Positions 41,672-49,711 of a stretch of 64,000 nucleotides of DNA are shown one piece after another. This stretch comes from Brucellaceae bacterium (GTDB lineage Bacteria; Pseudomonadota; Alphaproteobacteria; Rhizobiales; Rhizobiaceae). The DNA is taken from assembly GCA_020637755.1 (NCBI GenBank), contig JACKJW010000006.1, forward strand, positions 1 through 64,000, in the 5' to 3' direction. The position numbers were made by a program, and so were the translations under genes. How positions within the stretch are numbered: position 1 is the stretch's first letter; every line of letters begins with the position of its first letter. Below the pieces are notes generated by a model. It was not told the DNA's origin, ran no database searches, and saw only the letters and a list, made by a program, of their open reading frames with translations.

Positions 41672-41687
41672 CTGTCCGCACGGACAG
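41672..41687. promoter_or_regulatory. Perfect 16-bp inverted repeat upstream of rpoN
   Basis: CTGTCCG-CA-CGGACAG, arms 41672-41678 and 41681-41687, 35-50 bp before the rpoN ATG in the 106-bp gap after lptB. The two-base centre is too small for an RNA loop without losing pairs, so a protein operator is as likely as a hairpin. The binding protein is unknown. Confidence 0.35.
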
Positions 41688-41743
41688 TCATATAAACTTG
41701 GCCTGATCCTTGCTTGTCAAGCAGGTCTATCAGCGGAGCCTGT

Positions 41744-42541
41744 CTAAAGGGTAAAGCCTTCGCCGAGATAGAGGCGGCGCACATCGGGATTGGCGACGAT
41801 GTCGGCAGGCCGCCCATGGGTCAGCACCTGACCGGCATGGATGATGTAGGCGCGGTCGATCAGGCCGAGTGTCTCGCGCACATTGTGATCGGTGATGAGC
41901 ACGCCGATCCCGCGCGAGGTGAGGTGGCGCACCAGCTGCTGGATGTCGGAAACCGCGATCGGGTCCACGCCGGCAAACGGTTCGTCCAGCAGCATGAAGT
42001 TCGGACGGCTGGCCAGCGCCCGGGCGATTTCGAGGCGCCGCCGTTCACCGCCCGACAGCGCGATCGAGGGCGATTTCCGCAAATGCGGGATGTGGAATTC
42101 CTCCAGCAGGGCATCAAGCTGGCGGTCCCGTTCCCGGCGGTCCTTTTCGACCACTTCGAGGATCGCCATGATGTTGTCTTCCACCGACAGCCCACGAAAG
42201 ATCGAGGCTTCCTGAGGAAGATAGCCGATGCCAAGGCGCGCGCGGCGATACATGGGCAGCGCGGTCACATCGTTGCCGTCGATCTCGATGGTGCCGGAAT
42301 CGGCTGTCACCAGCCCGGTCACCATGTAGAAGCAGGTTGTCTTGCCGGCACCGTTGGGCCCCAGCAGGCCCACCGCCTCACCGGAGCGCACGCCGAGAGA
42401 CACCCCGCCCACGACCTGGCGGCCCTTGTAGCTCTTGGTCAGGCCACGGGCGATCAGCGTACCCTTGTAGCGGTCGTCGGGCGCATTGCCGGCAGGGCCC
42501 GCGGCCGGTCCGGGGCGTTTGCCGCCAAGGATCTTTTTCAT
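41744..42541 (-). CDS. lptB: LPS export ABC transporter ATP-binding protein LptB
   Basis: 265-aa ATPase: Walker A LLGPNGAGKTTCFYMVTGL, Q-loop YLPQEASIFRGLSVEDNI, signature ALSGGERRRLEIARALA, Walker B FMLLDEPFAGVDPIAV, switch ITDHNVRETL. The last gives LptB its identity together with neighbours lptA and lptC. It powers LPS transport through LptFG. A 25-residue Gly/Pro/Ala-rich N-terminal extension is present. The ATG at 42541 is chosen; a TTG at 42550 is possible. Confidence 0.95.
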   Translation of the reverse strand: MKKILGGKRPGPAAGPAGNAPDDRYKGTLIARGLTKSYKGRQVVGGVSLGVRSGEAVGLLGPNGAGKTTCFYMVTGLVTADSGTIEIDGNDVTALPMYRRARLGIGYLPQEASIFRGLSVEDNIMAILEVVEKDRRERDRQLDALLEEFHIPHLRKSPSIALSGGERRRLEIARALASRPNFMLLDEPFAGVDPIAVSDIQQLVRHLTSRGIGVLITDHNVRETLGLIDRAYIIHAGQVLTHGRPADIVANPDVRRLYLGEGFTL

Positions 42542-42597
42542 GAAAGACAAAGGTTAGAGCCTGTCCGCCTGATTCCGGATGCCGCACGCGGCCATCG

Positions 42598-43239
42598 TCA
42601 TTCCGCCTTCTTCTTTTTCTTCTTCTCGCCTGCGCCATCCTTTTTCTGGGCGTCGCCCGGCGTCAGCAGCATCTTCACGCGGCCCGGCTGTCCGTTCTGC
42701 GCACAAGGCGCCAGATTGGCCAGTCCGGTCTTGGTGTTGACCGTCAGCCTGCATCCTATGATGACATTCTTGCCCTCGGTCAACACGACCGGCTTGTGCG
42801 GAAAGCCATTGAGCACCAGCGTCTCGGTATTCATGTCATAGACGCCGTTGTCGCCGGTGGCCTCCTGCGTCTCGGACTTGACATAGACGGTGCCCGAAAC
42901 TTCCAGGCGGTCGATGTCGGCCGCGCCCTGACCCTTGTCGGTGCTTTCGGCATCGCCCTCCTTCTTTTTCTTCGCGCCCTTCTCGCCGTCCTTCTTCTCT
43001 TCCTTCTTCTTGTAGAAGACCTTCATGACGGCTGACTTCATCAGCGTCTTTTCCTGCTGCACGGCCACATTGCCGGTAAAGATGGCGACGTTGTCCGCGT
43101 CCCGGACCTCCAGCCTGTTGCTTTCGATCTGGATCGGCTTCTTGGAATCGATCTTCATGGCGGTGGAGCGCTCCTGCGCGAGAGCTCCGGTCGTGGCGAG
43201 GGCGATCGTCGCCACGAAGGCTGCGGTCATGCGATTCAT
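42598..43239 (-). CDS. lptA: LPS transport periplasmic bridge protein LptA, with lysine-rich insert and tail
   Basis: 213 aa. Signal peptide (1-21, cleavage after GALA), then the OstA-type beta-jellyroll: IQIESNRLEVRDADNVAIFTGNVAVQQ, RLEVSGTVYVKSETQEATGDNGVYDM and NVIIGCRLTVNTKTG. A highly charged Lys/Glu insert of about 30 residues (77-107) interrupts the fold, and the C-terminus ends in six lysines. It bridges LptC and LptD across the periplasm. The start at 43239 overlaps the lptC stop (ATGA). Confidence 0.9.
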   Translation of the reverse strand: MNRMTAAFVATIALATTGALAQERSTAMKIDSKKPIQIESNRLEVRDADNVAIFTGNVAVQQEKTLMKSAVMKVFYKKKEEKKDGEKGAKKKKEGDAESTDKGQGAADIDRLEVSGTVYVKSETQEATGDNGVYDMNTETLVLNGFPHKPVVLTEGKNVIIGCRLTVNTKTGLANLAPCAQNGQPGRVKMLLTPGDAQKKDGAGEKKKKKKAE

Positions 43240-43988
43240 TTCTTGACGTCCTGACTGGTCTTGTCGGCCGCCGTGGCCTGCTTGCCGGCCTTGGCTGCCT
43301 CGTCCTGCGCCTTCTGGCGGTTCTTCAATTCATCGGGGCGGAGCACCATGCGCACATTGTTCTCGAAGATGAGAACCTTGCCCTGATCCTCGGCGATAAA
43401 GGAGTTGGCCTGGATGCGCGAGTTCTCAAGCCGGATATCCACCGGCTTGGCGGTTTCCAGCCGGCCCGTCTTGATGTCGATCTTCGCATCCGTGAGGTCG
43501 GCATTCATGCCGTCGGAGGTCACGATGCGGATCGGGCTGGTAATGTCGAGCTTCTGCGCCTTGTTGTCGAAGACACCCGTGGCAGCCTTGATGTCGGCTT
43601 TCACCTTGTCGCTGACCGGAAGCAGCGCCGTGATCCCCTCCAGCTCGAAGCGGTCCATGTTGCCGAATTCCTGGATCGCACGGGTCGCGGTCATCGTATA
43701 GGGCAGCTTGGACTTGGTGAAGCCGTCGAGCTTCGGGCTGGCCATCACCAGCTTGCCGTCCACAATGCCGCTGGCGGCAAGGTCGAGCGAGATCTTGGCC
43801 GGGGTGATGATCCACGAATAACCGATGAAGGCTAACGCAATGGCGACGGCGAGGACGGGCAGTGCAGTCTTCAGGATGCGCACACGCCGGGAATGCCGCC
43901 GCGCCTCGTCAAAGGCTGCCTGCGGTGTGAATTGCACCGGCCGGCCATGGGCCGAGTGCTCCGGTGTCATGTTTCCCGTCATGGCCAT
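43236..43988 (-). CDS. lptC: LPS export protein LptC
   Basis: About 250 aa. One transmembrane helix (VRILKTALPVLAVAIALAFIGYSW) is followed by a periplasmic LptC/OstA fold containing PYTMTATRAIQEF, VFDNKAQKLDITSPIRIVTSDG and LENSRIQANSFIAEDQGKVLIFENNVRM. It sits on LptFG and hands LPS to LptA. The exact start is unsure: ATGs at 43988, 43982 and 43970 and a longer frame to 44063 are possible, and none has a clear RBS. The Lys/Ala-rich C-terminal tail is probably disordered. Confidence 0.88.
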   Translation of the reverse strand: MAMTGNMTPEHSAHGRPVQFTPQAAFDEARRHSRRVRILKTALPVLAVAIALAFIGYSWIITPAKISLDLAASGIVDGKLVMASPKLDGFTKSKLPYTMTATRAIQEFGNMDRFELEGITALLPVSDKVKADIKAATGVFDNKAQKLDITSPIRIVTSDGMNADLTDAKIDIKTGRLETAKPVDIRLENSRIQANSFIAEDQGKVLIFENNVRMVLRPDELKNRQKAQDEAAKAGKQATAADKTSQDVKK

Positions 43989-44248
43989 GCTGCCAGCCAC
44001 GGCTCGGCTCCTGTCGAATGCGGTGTCATGCCGAAGACTGGCATGCGGCATGGGCGGGCCCATTCCGTGTCGTCGCCTTCATTATTGCGCATTATGGTTA
44101 TTTTTCGATAAAGCTGCCGCGTCCGGCCGGAAGAGGCGCAGGGCGCGGCATTCTTCGCCCTTGCCCCCCGTCCTGTCTTGGCCCAAATAGTTGGCCCCTG
44201 ATACTTGAAAAGGCTTGGCACGGCGAAGCCACATTCCGGGAGAGCCGC

Positions 44249-45226
44249 ATGGATAGCGAAACCATCATCGAACGCCGGCGGCTGCGGCGCAGGGTCAGCT
44301 TCTGGCGGGCTGCCGCGCTGGTGCTGGCAGGGCTGGCGGTGATCGCCCTCATCTGGGCCGTTTCCGGCGGTCCGCTCGGCGCGGCATCCTCGCCGCATGT
44401 CGCCAAGATCCGCATCGAGGGCACGATCACCGAGGACGAGGCGCTGATCGACCTGATCGAACGCGCGGCCAAGGCCGATCAGGTGAAAGGTGTGATGCTG
44501 GCCATCGATTCGCCCGGCGGTACCACGGCCGGTGGCGAAGCCATTTACGAGGCCGTCCGCAAGCTGGCCGAAAAGAAACCGGTTGTCGCGCAGGTCGGCA
44601 CGCTGGCGGCCTCAGCGGGATACATGATCGCCTGCGCCTCCGACCACATCGTTGCGCGCCAGTCCTCCATTGTCGGGTCCATCGGTGTGCTGGTGCAGAT
44701 CCCCAATGTGAAGGGCCTGCTCGACAAGATCGGCGTCGAGGTCGACACCATCAAGTCGGCCCCGCTCAAGGCCGAGCCGTCCCCCTTCAACGAGACGACC
44801 GAGGCCGAGCGCGAGATGATGCGCGCCATGATCCTGGACAGTTTCGACTGGTTTGAGGGCATAGTCACCGAACGCCGCCCGCTGTCGGCCGAAGAGGTGC
44901 GCGCGCTTGCCGACGGCTCTGTCTTCACCGGCCGTCAGGCGCTCACCCGCAAGCTGGTCGATGAACTCGGCGGGCCGGACAAGGCAAAGGACTGGCTGAC
45001 CGGCAAGGGGCTGGACGCTTCGCTGAAGGTGGTGGAATGGAAGAAGCGTCGGGATGGCGCGCTTGGCGGGCTGCCGCTGTCCGTGGCAAGCCTGAAGGCT
45101 TGGTTTTCCGGGCGCGACCAGGCCGGGGAGCGGCTGCTTCGCCGCGTGGTCGGCGACGGGGTCTTCCTTGACGGTCTGCTCTCGCTCTGGCAACCTTCGC
45201 CGCTGGCGCCGGAACGCCCGGAATAA
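44249..45226 (+). CDS. sppA: Signal peptide peptidase SppA (short type)
   Basis: 325-aa inner-membrane serine protease with one N-terminal transmembrane helix (18-40). The catalytic dyad is S122 in GTLAASAGYMIACASD and K174 in SAPLKAEPSPF. Other family blocks are LAIDSPGGTTAGGEAIYEAV and SIVGSIGVLVQIPNVKGLLDKIGV. It degrades leftover signal peptides. SD GGGAGAG precedes the ATG. The 260-bp region divergent from lptC (43989-44248) is AT-rich at 44081-44112 (TTGCGC-N16-GATAAA), a possible promoter. Confidence 0.92.
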   Translation: MDSETIIERRRLRRRVSFWRAAALVLAGLAVIALIWAVSGGPLGAASSPHVAKIRIEGTITEDEALIDLIERAAKADQVKGVMLAIDSPGGTTAGGEAIYEAVRKLAEKKPVVAQVGTLAASAGYMIACASDHIVARQSSIVGSIGVLVQIPNVKGLLDKIGVEVDTIKSAPLKAEPSPFNETTEAEREMMRAMILDSFDWFEGIVTERRPLSAEEVRALADGSVFTGRQALTRKLVDELGGPDKAKDWLTGKGLDASLKVVEWKKRRDGALGGLPLSVASLKAWFSGRDQAGERLLRRVVGDGVFLDGLLSLWQPSPLAPERPE

Positions 45227-45285
45227 TAACGACAATAAAGGTTCGCGCGCCCAGGTTTTCGGGGCAGGCTTTGAAGGGACGGAAA

Positions 45286-45567
45286 GTGATCAAATCGGAA
45301 CTCGTGCAGATCATCGCCAACAGGAATCCTCACCTGTTCCAGCGCGATGTCGAGAACATCGTCAACGCCATCTTTGATGAAATCACCGATGCGCTTGCCG
45401 GGGGCAACCGCGTGGAGTTGCGCGGATTCGGCGCCTTTTCGGTAAAAAACCGCCCGGCGCGCTCTGGCCGCAACCCGCGTACCGGCGAATCGGTCCATGT
45501 CGAGGAAAAATGGGTGCCGTTCTTCAAGACCGGCAAGGAACTGCGCGAGCGGCTGAACGCCGAATGA
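45286..45567 (+). CDS. ihfB: Integration host factor beta subunit
   Basis: 93-aa HU/IHF-fold DNA-bending protein: IKSELVQIIANRNPHLFQRDVENIVNAIFDEI, then NRVELRGFGAFSVKNRPARSGRNPRTGESV with the DNA-contacting arm and the intercalating Pro, and FFKTGKELRERLN. The start is GTG at 45286 giving the canonical MIKSELVQ; AAGGGACGG is upstream. The order sppA-ihfB-lapA-like is typical of Rhizobiales. Confidence 0.95.
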   Translation: MIKSELVQIIANRNPHLFQRDVENIVNAIFDEITDALAGGNRVELRGFGAFSVKNRPARSGRNPRTGESVHVEEKWVPFFKTGKELRERLNAE

Positions 45568-45643
45568 GCCATCGCGTGCAGGGCGCGCACAGGAAGGATT
45601 GGCGGGCGCTGCCGGCGCGCGCCAGAAGGAAAAGACCGGACCC

Positions 45644-45970
45644 ATGTTGAACCGTATCGTGACCGTCCTCATTCTGGTGCCTGTGGCCATCGTGCTGATC
45701 GCGCTGGCCGTTGCAAACCGCGATCCGGTTCCCTTCACCATCGATCCGTTCAACCGGGCCAACGCGCTCCTGACCATCCACCTGCCGCTCTTCGTCTACC
45801 TTTTTGCCGCGCTTGGCATCGGCATGGTGCTCGGCTCCATGGCCACCTGGTGGAAGCAGGGCCGCTACCGCAAGCTGGCGCGCGAGCGCGACCGCGAAGT
45901 CCGGCAATTGCGCGCCGCCGAAATTCCGGCACGGCCCGCCGGTCCCGGCCTGCCCGCGCCGCAGGCCTGA
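45644..45970 (+). CDS. LapA-domain (DUF1049) inner-membrane protein
   Basis: 108 aa with two hydrophobic helices (4-22 and 43-68) separated by ANRDPVPFTIDPF, followed by a basic cytoplasmic tail WWKQGRYRKLARERDREVRQL. This matches the LapA/DUF1049 family, which in enterobacteria pairs with LapB to control LpxC and LPS synthesis; here it stands alone next to ihfB. The ATG at 45644 is chosen because the helix starts there. Confidence 0.82.
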   Translation: MLNRIVTVLILVPVAIVLIALAVANRDPVPFTIDPFNRANALLTIHLPLFVYLFAALGIGMVLGSMATWWKQGRYRKLARERDREVRQLRAAEIPARPAGPGLPAPQA

Positions 45971-45991
45971 TGATCCTGCCGGCGGCTGACC

Positions 45992-46969
45992 ATGCGCTTC
46001 ATTGACGCCGCGACCGTTGACCGGCTCCTGCCCTACGAAACACTTGTCGATGTCTTGGCTGCCGCCTTTCGCGATGGCATGGTTCAGCCGGTGCGCCACC
46101 ACCACACGGTGGAGCGGGCCAAGGGCGCGGCGAGCACGCTCCTCCTCATGCCGGCCTGGACGGATTTCACCAAGGGCTCCGCCTCCAGCAAGGGCCATAT
46201 CGGTATCAAGATCGTCACGGTCAGCCCGGATAACAATGCCTGTGGCCTGCCCGCCGTCATGGGTCAATACCTGCTGCTCGATGGCGAGACCGGTGCGCCG
46301 CAAGCGATCATTGACGGCCAGCGCCTGACGGCACGGCGCACGGCGGCGGCTTCGGCTCTGGCAGCGCGGTATCTGGCGCGTGCAGACGCTACCCGCCACC
46401 TCATCTGCGGGGCCGGCGCGCTGGCTGGTGAACTGGCCGCCGCCCATGCAAGCGTGCGTCCGCTCCGCTCCGTCACCATCTGGAACCGGTCGCCGGACAA
46501 GGCGGCAGCGCTGGCCGCCTCCCTGCGTGACAAGGGCATGGATGCGCGCGCCACCGAAGACCTGACTGGGGCGCAAGGCGAAGCCGATATCATTTCCTGC
46601 TGCACCCTCTCCGATGTGCCGCTGGTACGTGGGCATCTGGTGGCGCCCGGCACCCATGTCGATCTGGTGGGGGCCTTCACGCCCGCCATGCGCGAAAGCG
46701 ACGACGCGCTAATGGCGCGTGGCAACGTCTATGCCGATACGCTGGGCGGGGCGCTGAAGGAAGGCGGCGACATCGTGCTCGCCATGCAATCCGGCGCCCT
46801 GACGCGCGACCAGGTTATGGGCGACCTGCATGGGTTGACGCGCGGCGAGATCGCCGGACGCACCTCATCCGACGAGATCACCGTCTTCAAGTCGGTCGGC
46901 GCCGCACTGGAAGACCTGGCCGCCGCCATTGCCGTTTACGAGGCGCTGGATGATCAGCCGATCACATAG
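45992..46969 (+). CDS. Ornithine cyclodeaminase / mu-crystallin family protein
   Basis: 325-aa NAD(P)-binding enzyme. Blocks include LLLMPAWTDF, GIKIVTVSPDN, DGQRLTARRTAAASALAARYLAR, the nucleotide fold HLICGAGALAGELAAAHA, GTHVDLVGAFTPAMRESD and SSDEITVFKSVGAALEDLAAA. The family includes ornithine cyclodeaminase, L-alanine and ketimine reductases. The reaction cannot be assigned here; no amino-acid catabolic genes are adjacent. The extreme 3' end overlaps a putative 31-residue convergent gene. Confidence 0.85.
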   Translation: MRFIDAATVDRLLPYETLVDVLAAAFRDGMVQPVRHHHTVERAKGAASTLLLMPAWTDFTKGSASSKGHIGIKIVTVSPDNNACGLPAVMGQYLLLDGETGAPQAIIDGQRLTARRTAAASALAARYLARADATRHLICGAGALAGELAAAHASVRPLRSVTIWNRSPDKAAALAASLRDKGMDARATEDLTGAQGEADIISCCTLSDVPLVRGHLVAPGTHVDLVGAFTPAMRESDDALMARGNVYADTLGGALKEGGDIVLAMQSGALTRDQVMGDLHGLTRGEIAGRTSSDEITVFKSVGAALEDLAAAIAVYEALDDQPIT

Positions 46970-47049
46970 ACGATGATCGCCAGTCCGAGGCACAGCATCA
47001 GGCCCCAGAAGGTCACGGTTGCGGCATTTTCCCGATAGGTGTCGGCCAT
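46954..47049 (-). CDS. Putative 31-residue single-pass membrane peptide
   Basis: Short frame MADTYRENAATVTFWGLMLC... with one hydrophobic helix (residues 12-30) and a polar N-terminus, as in small alphaproteobacterial membrane peptides such as aa3-oxidase subunit IV-like proteins, though it is not recognisably one of them. GGGG lies 7-10 nt before the ATG. It overlaps the 3' end of the OCD-family gene by 16 bp. A longer in-frame extension to 47379 runs antisense into the next gene and is unlikely. Confidence 0.4.
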   Translation of the reverse strand: MADTYRENAATVTFWGLMLCLGLAIIVYVIG

Positions 47050-47213
47050 GTTGATCCCCGGTCCGGTCTCGCACTGTTTGCAAGAGTGCCGCGCCATCCG
47101 GCCGCCGTCAACCGTGACATTCAACCGGTGCGCCACCTCGTTTGTTGCCAGCAAGCGGCACCTGTGGCAGAGAGGCGGCCGAGTGTCCGCCCGGCTGAAA
47201 GGCGATCCGCCCC

Positions 47214-48305
47214 GTGAAAGGCAACAGGAACAAACCCCGTAAGGACGGCGCGCGCGCCCCGGCGAAACAGCCGCCCGGCAAGCCCGCAACGCCGCGCAAC
47301 CGGACCGGCCCCGCACCATCGCCGGCCCCATCGCGCGCGTCTGACGCCGGGCCTGCCCGTCCTGCCGCCGGCAACGCACAGCCCGCGCGCCCGCGCCGCA
47401 GCGGCGTCTTCCCTGTCGAACGCCTCCCCGTCATCCTGGAAGTACTTCCGGGTGAGGACTACGCCCTGCTCGACAGCGGCAACGGCCGCAAGCTGGAACA
47501 ATACGGGCCCTATCGCATCGAACGGCCGGAGGGACAGGCGATCTGGCAGCCCGCGCTCCCCGCTTCCGAGTGGGAGAAGGCGGATGCCGTCTTCACTGGC
47601 GACACCGACGAAGAGGGCATGGGCCGCTGGCGTTTCCCCCGTCAGGCGCTCGGCGAGACCTGGCCGATGAAGCATGACGGGATCGACTATCTCGGCCGCT
47701 TCACCTCGTTTCGCCATGTCGGCGTGTTCCCGGAACAGGCGACCCACTGGCGCCACATGGAAGGCCTGATCCGCGAAGCAAGGCGGCCGGTCAAGGTGCT
47801 GAACCTGTTCGGCTACACCGGCCTGGCTTCGCTGGTTGCCGCGCGCGCCGGAGCCGAGGTCACCCATGTGGATGCCTCCAAAAAGGCTATCGGCTGGGCC
47901 CGCGAAAACCAGGAGATCGCCCGCCTGACCGGCAAGCCGGTCCGCTGGATTTGCGAGGATGCGATGAAATTCGTGGAGCGCGAGGAACGGCGCGGCAATG
48001 CCTATGACATCATCCTGATGGACCCGCCCGCCTATGGGCGCGGCCCCAAGGGCGAGGTCTGGCAACTCTTCGAGCAGCTTCCCGCCATGGCCGACATCTG
48101 CCGCTCCATCCTGACGCCGAAGCCGCTTGCCGTGGTGCTGACGGCCTATTCCATCCGCGCATCCTTCTTCGCCATCCACGCCCTGATGCGCGACACCTTC
48201 GCTGGCATGGGCGGGGCGCTCGAATCGGGCGAACTGGTCATCCGCGAGCAATCCTCGGGCCGCGCGCTTTCCACCTCGCTGTTCAGCCGCTGGGTCGCGG
48301 AGTGA
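47214..48305 (+). CDS. Class I SAM-dependent rRNA methyltransferase (RlmI-like core)
   Basis: 363 aa. A 65-residue Pro/Ala/Arg-rich, probably disordered, N-terminal extension is followed by a methyltransferase core: SAM motif I VLNLFGYTGLASLVAARAGA, acidic loop VTHVDASKKAIGWARENQ and motif IV IILMDPPAYGRGPKGE. RlmI-type enzymes make m5C in 23S rRNA, but the N-terminal PUA domain and motif VI cysteine pattern of RlmI are not evident, so the target is uncertain. The start is GTG at 47214 with AAAGGCGA upstream. The next gene, another RNA methyltransferase, begins 5 bp after its stop. Confidence 0.82.
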   Translation: MKGNRNKPRKDGARAPAKQPPGKPATPRNRTGPAPSPAPSRASDAGPARPAAGNAQPARPRRSGVFPVERLPVILEVLPGEDYALLDSGNGRKLEQYGPYRIERPEGQAIWQPALPASEWEKADAVFTGDTDEEGMGRWRFPRQALGETWPMKHDGIDYLGRFTSFRHVGVFPEQATHWRHMEGLIREARRPVKVLNLFGYTGLASLVAARAGAEVTHVDASKKAIGWARENQEIARLTGKPVRWICEDAMKFVEREERRGNAYDIILMDPPAYGRGPKGEVWQLFEQLPAMADICRSILTPKPLAVVLTAYSIRASFFAIHALMRDTFAGMGGALESGELVIREQSSGRALSTSLFSRWVAE

Positions 48306-48310
48306 GAACC

Positions 48311-49162
48311 ATGGGCGAACTCACCTCCATCCGCGCGCCCGGTCAGGTCAAGGAAGTCACGAGCCTGTCCAACCCGATCGTCAAGGACATCAAGGCCCTG
48401 TCGCTGAAGAAATTCCGCGATCAGACAAACACTTTCATGGCCGAGGGCCAGAAGCTCGTCATCGACGCTCTGGAGCGCGGCTGGCGTATCCGCACGCTGG
48501 TCTTTGCCAAGAACGTGAAGGACCGTGCAGACATCCAGAAGCTCGCGGCGCGTACCGTGGCTGAAGGCGGGCTCGTGCTGGAAGTCTCCGGGAAGGTGCT
48601 CTCTTCCATCACGCGGCGCGACAACCCGCAAATGGTCGTTGGCGTCTTCGACCAGCAGCTGGTCGCGCTGAAGGACATTCGCCCATCCGGTGACGATGTC
48701 TGGATCGCGCTCGACCGGGTGCGCGATCCCGGCAATCTCGGCACAATCCTGCGCACCGCCGACGCCGTGGGCGCCAAGGGCGTGATCCTGATCGGCGAGA
48801 CAACCGATCCCTTTTCGCTGGAAACCGTGCGTGCCACCATGGGTTCGGTGTATGCCGTGCCCGTTGCGCGCACGACCGAAAAGGAGTTCCTCGCCTGGCG
48901 CAAGGGCTGGCCGGGGCTGGTCGCCGGGACGCATCTCAAGGGATCGGTTGACTACCGCACCGTTGATTTTGCCGGCAAACCGGTTCTTCTGCTGATGGGC
49001 AACGAGCAGCAAGGCCTGCCGGAAAGCCTCGCGGAAAGCTGCGACCGGATAGTCCGCATCCCGCAGGCCGGGCGTGCCGATTCGCTCAACCTCGCCGTGG
49101 CAACCGCTGTCATGCTCTATGAAATCCGCCGCCCGGCCCTGTCGCTGGAGCCGCGCACATGA
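48311..49162 (+). CDS. TrmH-family (SpoU) RNA 2'-O-methyltransferase
   Basis: 283-aa SPOUT-fold enzyme. A substrate-binding domain (about 15-95, SLSNPIVKDIKALSLKKFRDQ) precedes motif 1 ALDRVRDPGNLGTILRTADAVGA, motif 2 LLMGNEQQGLPESLAESCD and motif 3 VRIPQAGRADSLNLAVATAVMLYE, with the conserved knot Arg, Glu and Ser/Asn residues. It is likely an rRNA or tRNA ribose methylase. The ATG at 48311 follows GGAG; a GTG at 48302 overlapping the upstream stop is an alternative. The stop overlaps lspA (ATGA). Confidence 0.88.
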   Translation: MGELTSIRAPGQVKEVTSLSNPIVKDIKALSLKKFRDQTNTFMAEGQKLVIDALERGWRIRTLVFAKNVKDRADIQKLAARTVAEGGLVLEVSGKVLSSITRRDNPQMVVGVFDQQLVALKDIRPSGDDVWIALDRVRDPGNLGTILRTADAVGAKGVILIGETTDPFSLETVRATMGSVYAVPVARTTEKEFLAWRKGWPGLVAGTHLKGSVDYRTVDFAGKPVLLLMGNEQQGLPESLAESCDRIVRIPQAGRADSLNLAVATAVMLYEIRRPALSLEPRT

Positions 49163-49659
49163 CGCTGGCGAGAGCATGGATGTCCCACGCGCTGCTGCTT
49201 GTCGCGCTGGTCGCGCTCGACCAATGGGTCAAGCATCTGGTCGAAACCGGCATGGAATACCATCAGCAGATCGGCCTGCTGCCCTTCTTCTCGCTGTTCC
49301 GCACCCACAATGAGGGCGTCGCCTTTTCGCTGCTCGAAGGCTTCGGTCCCGGCGGATTGCTCGCGCTCAGCGCTGTCATCATCGGCTTCGTGCTGTGGCT
49401 GGCGGCGCAATCGAAGAGCGGCCACCGCTTTGCCCGCCTCGGCTTCGTCATGATCCTCGCCGGGGCCCTCGGCAACATGATCGACCGCGCGCTTCTCGGC
49501 TACGTGGTCGACTATTTCCTGTTCCACACGCCCGGCTGGTCCTTTGCCGTTTTCAATCTCGCCGACACCTGGATCACTGTGGGCGCGGGGCTGGTGATCC
49601 TGGAAGAGGCGCTGGACTGGCGCCGCAGCCGTCAGGCGCCGCCACCATCGGCGGATTGA
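49159..49659 (+). CDS. lspA: Lipoprotein signal peptidase (signal peptidase II)
   Basis: 166-aa membrane aspartyl protease with four hydrophobic segments. Catalytic residues are D109 in GNMIDRALLGYVVDYF and D136 in FNLADTWI; the NEGVAFSLL segment is also conserved. It removes signal peptides from diacylglyceryl prolipoproteins, such as the L,D-transpeptidase at 28659. The ATG overlaps the stop of the upstream methyltransferase gene. Confidence 0.95.
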   Translation: MTLARAWMSHALLLVALVALDQWVKHLVETGMEYHQQIGLLPFFSLFRTHNEGVAFSLLEGFGPGGLLALSAVIIGFVLWLAAQSKSGHRFARLGFVMILAGALGNMIDRALLGYVVDYFLFHTPGWSFAVFNLADTWITVGAGLVILEEALDWRRSRQAPPPSAD

Positions 49660-49711
49660 CGCGGGGCGGCCACAGGTTAGTCTCCGGATGACAAGAATTC
49701 CGGGAGGTCCC

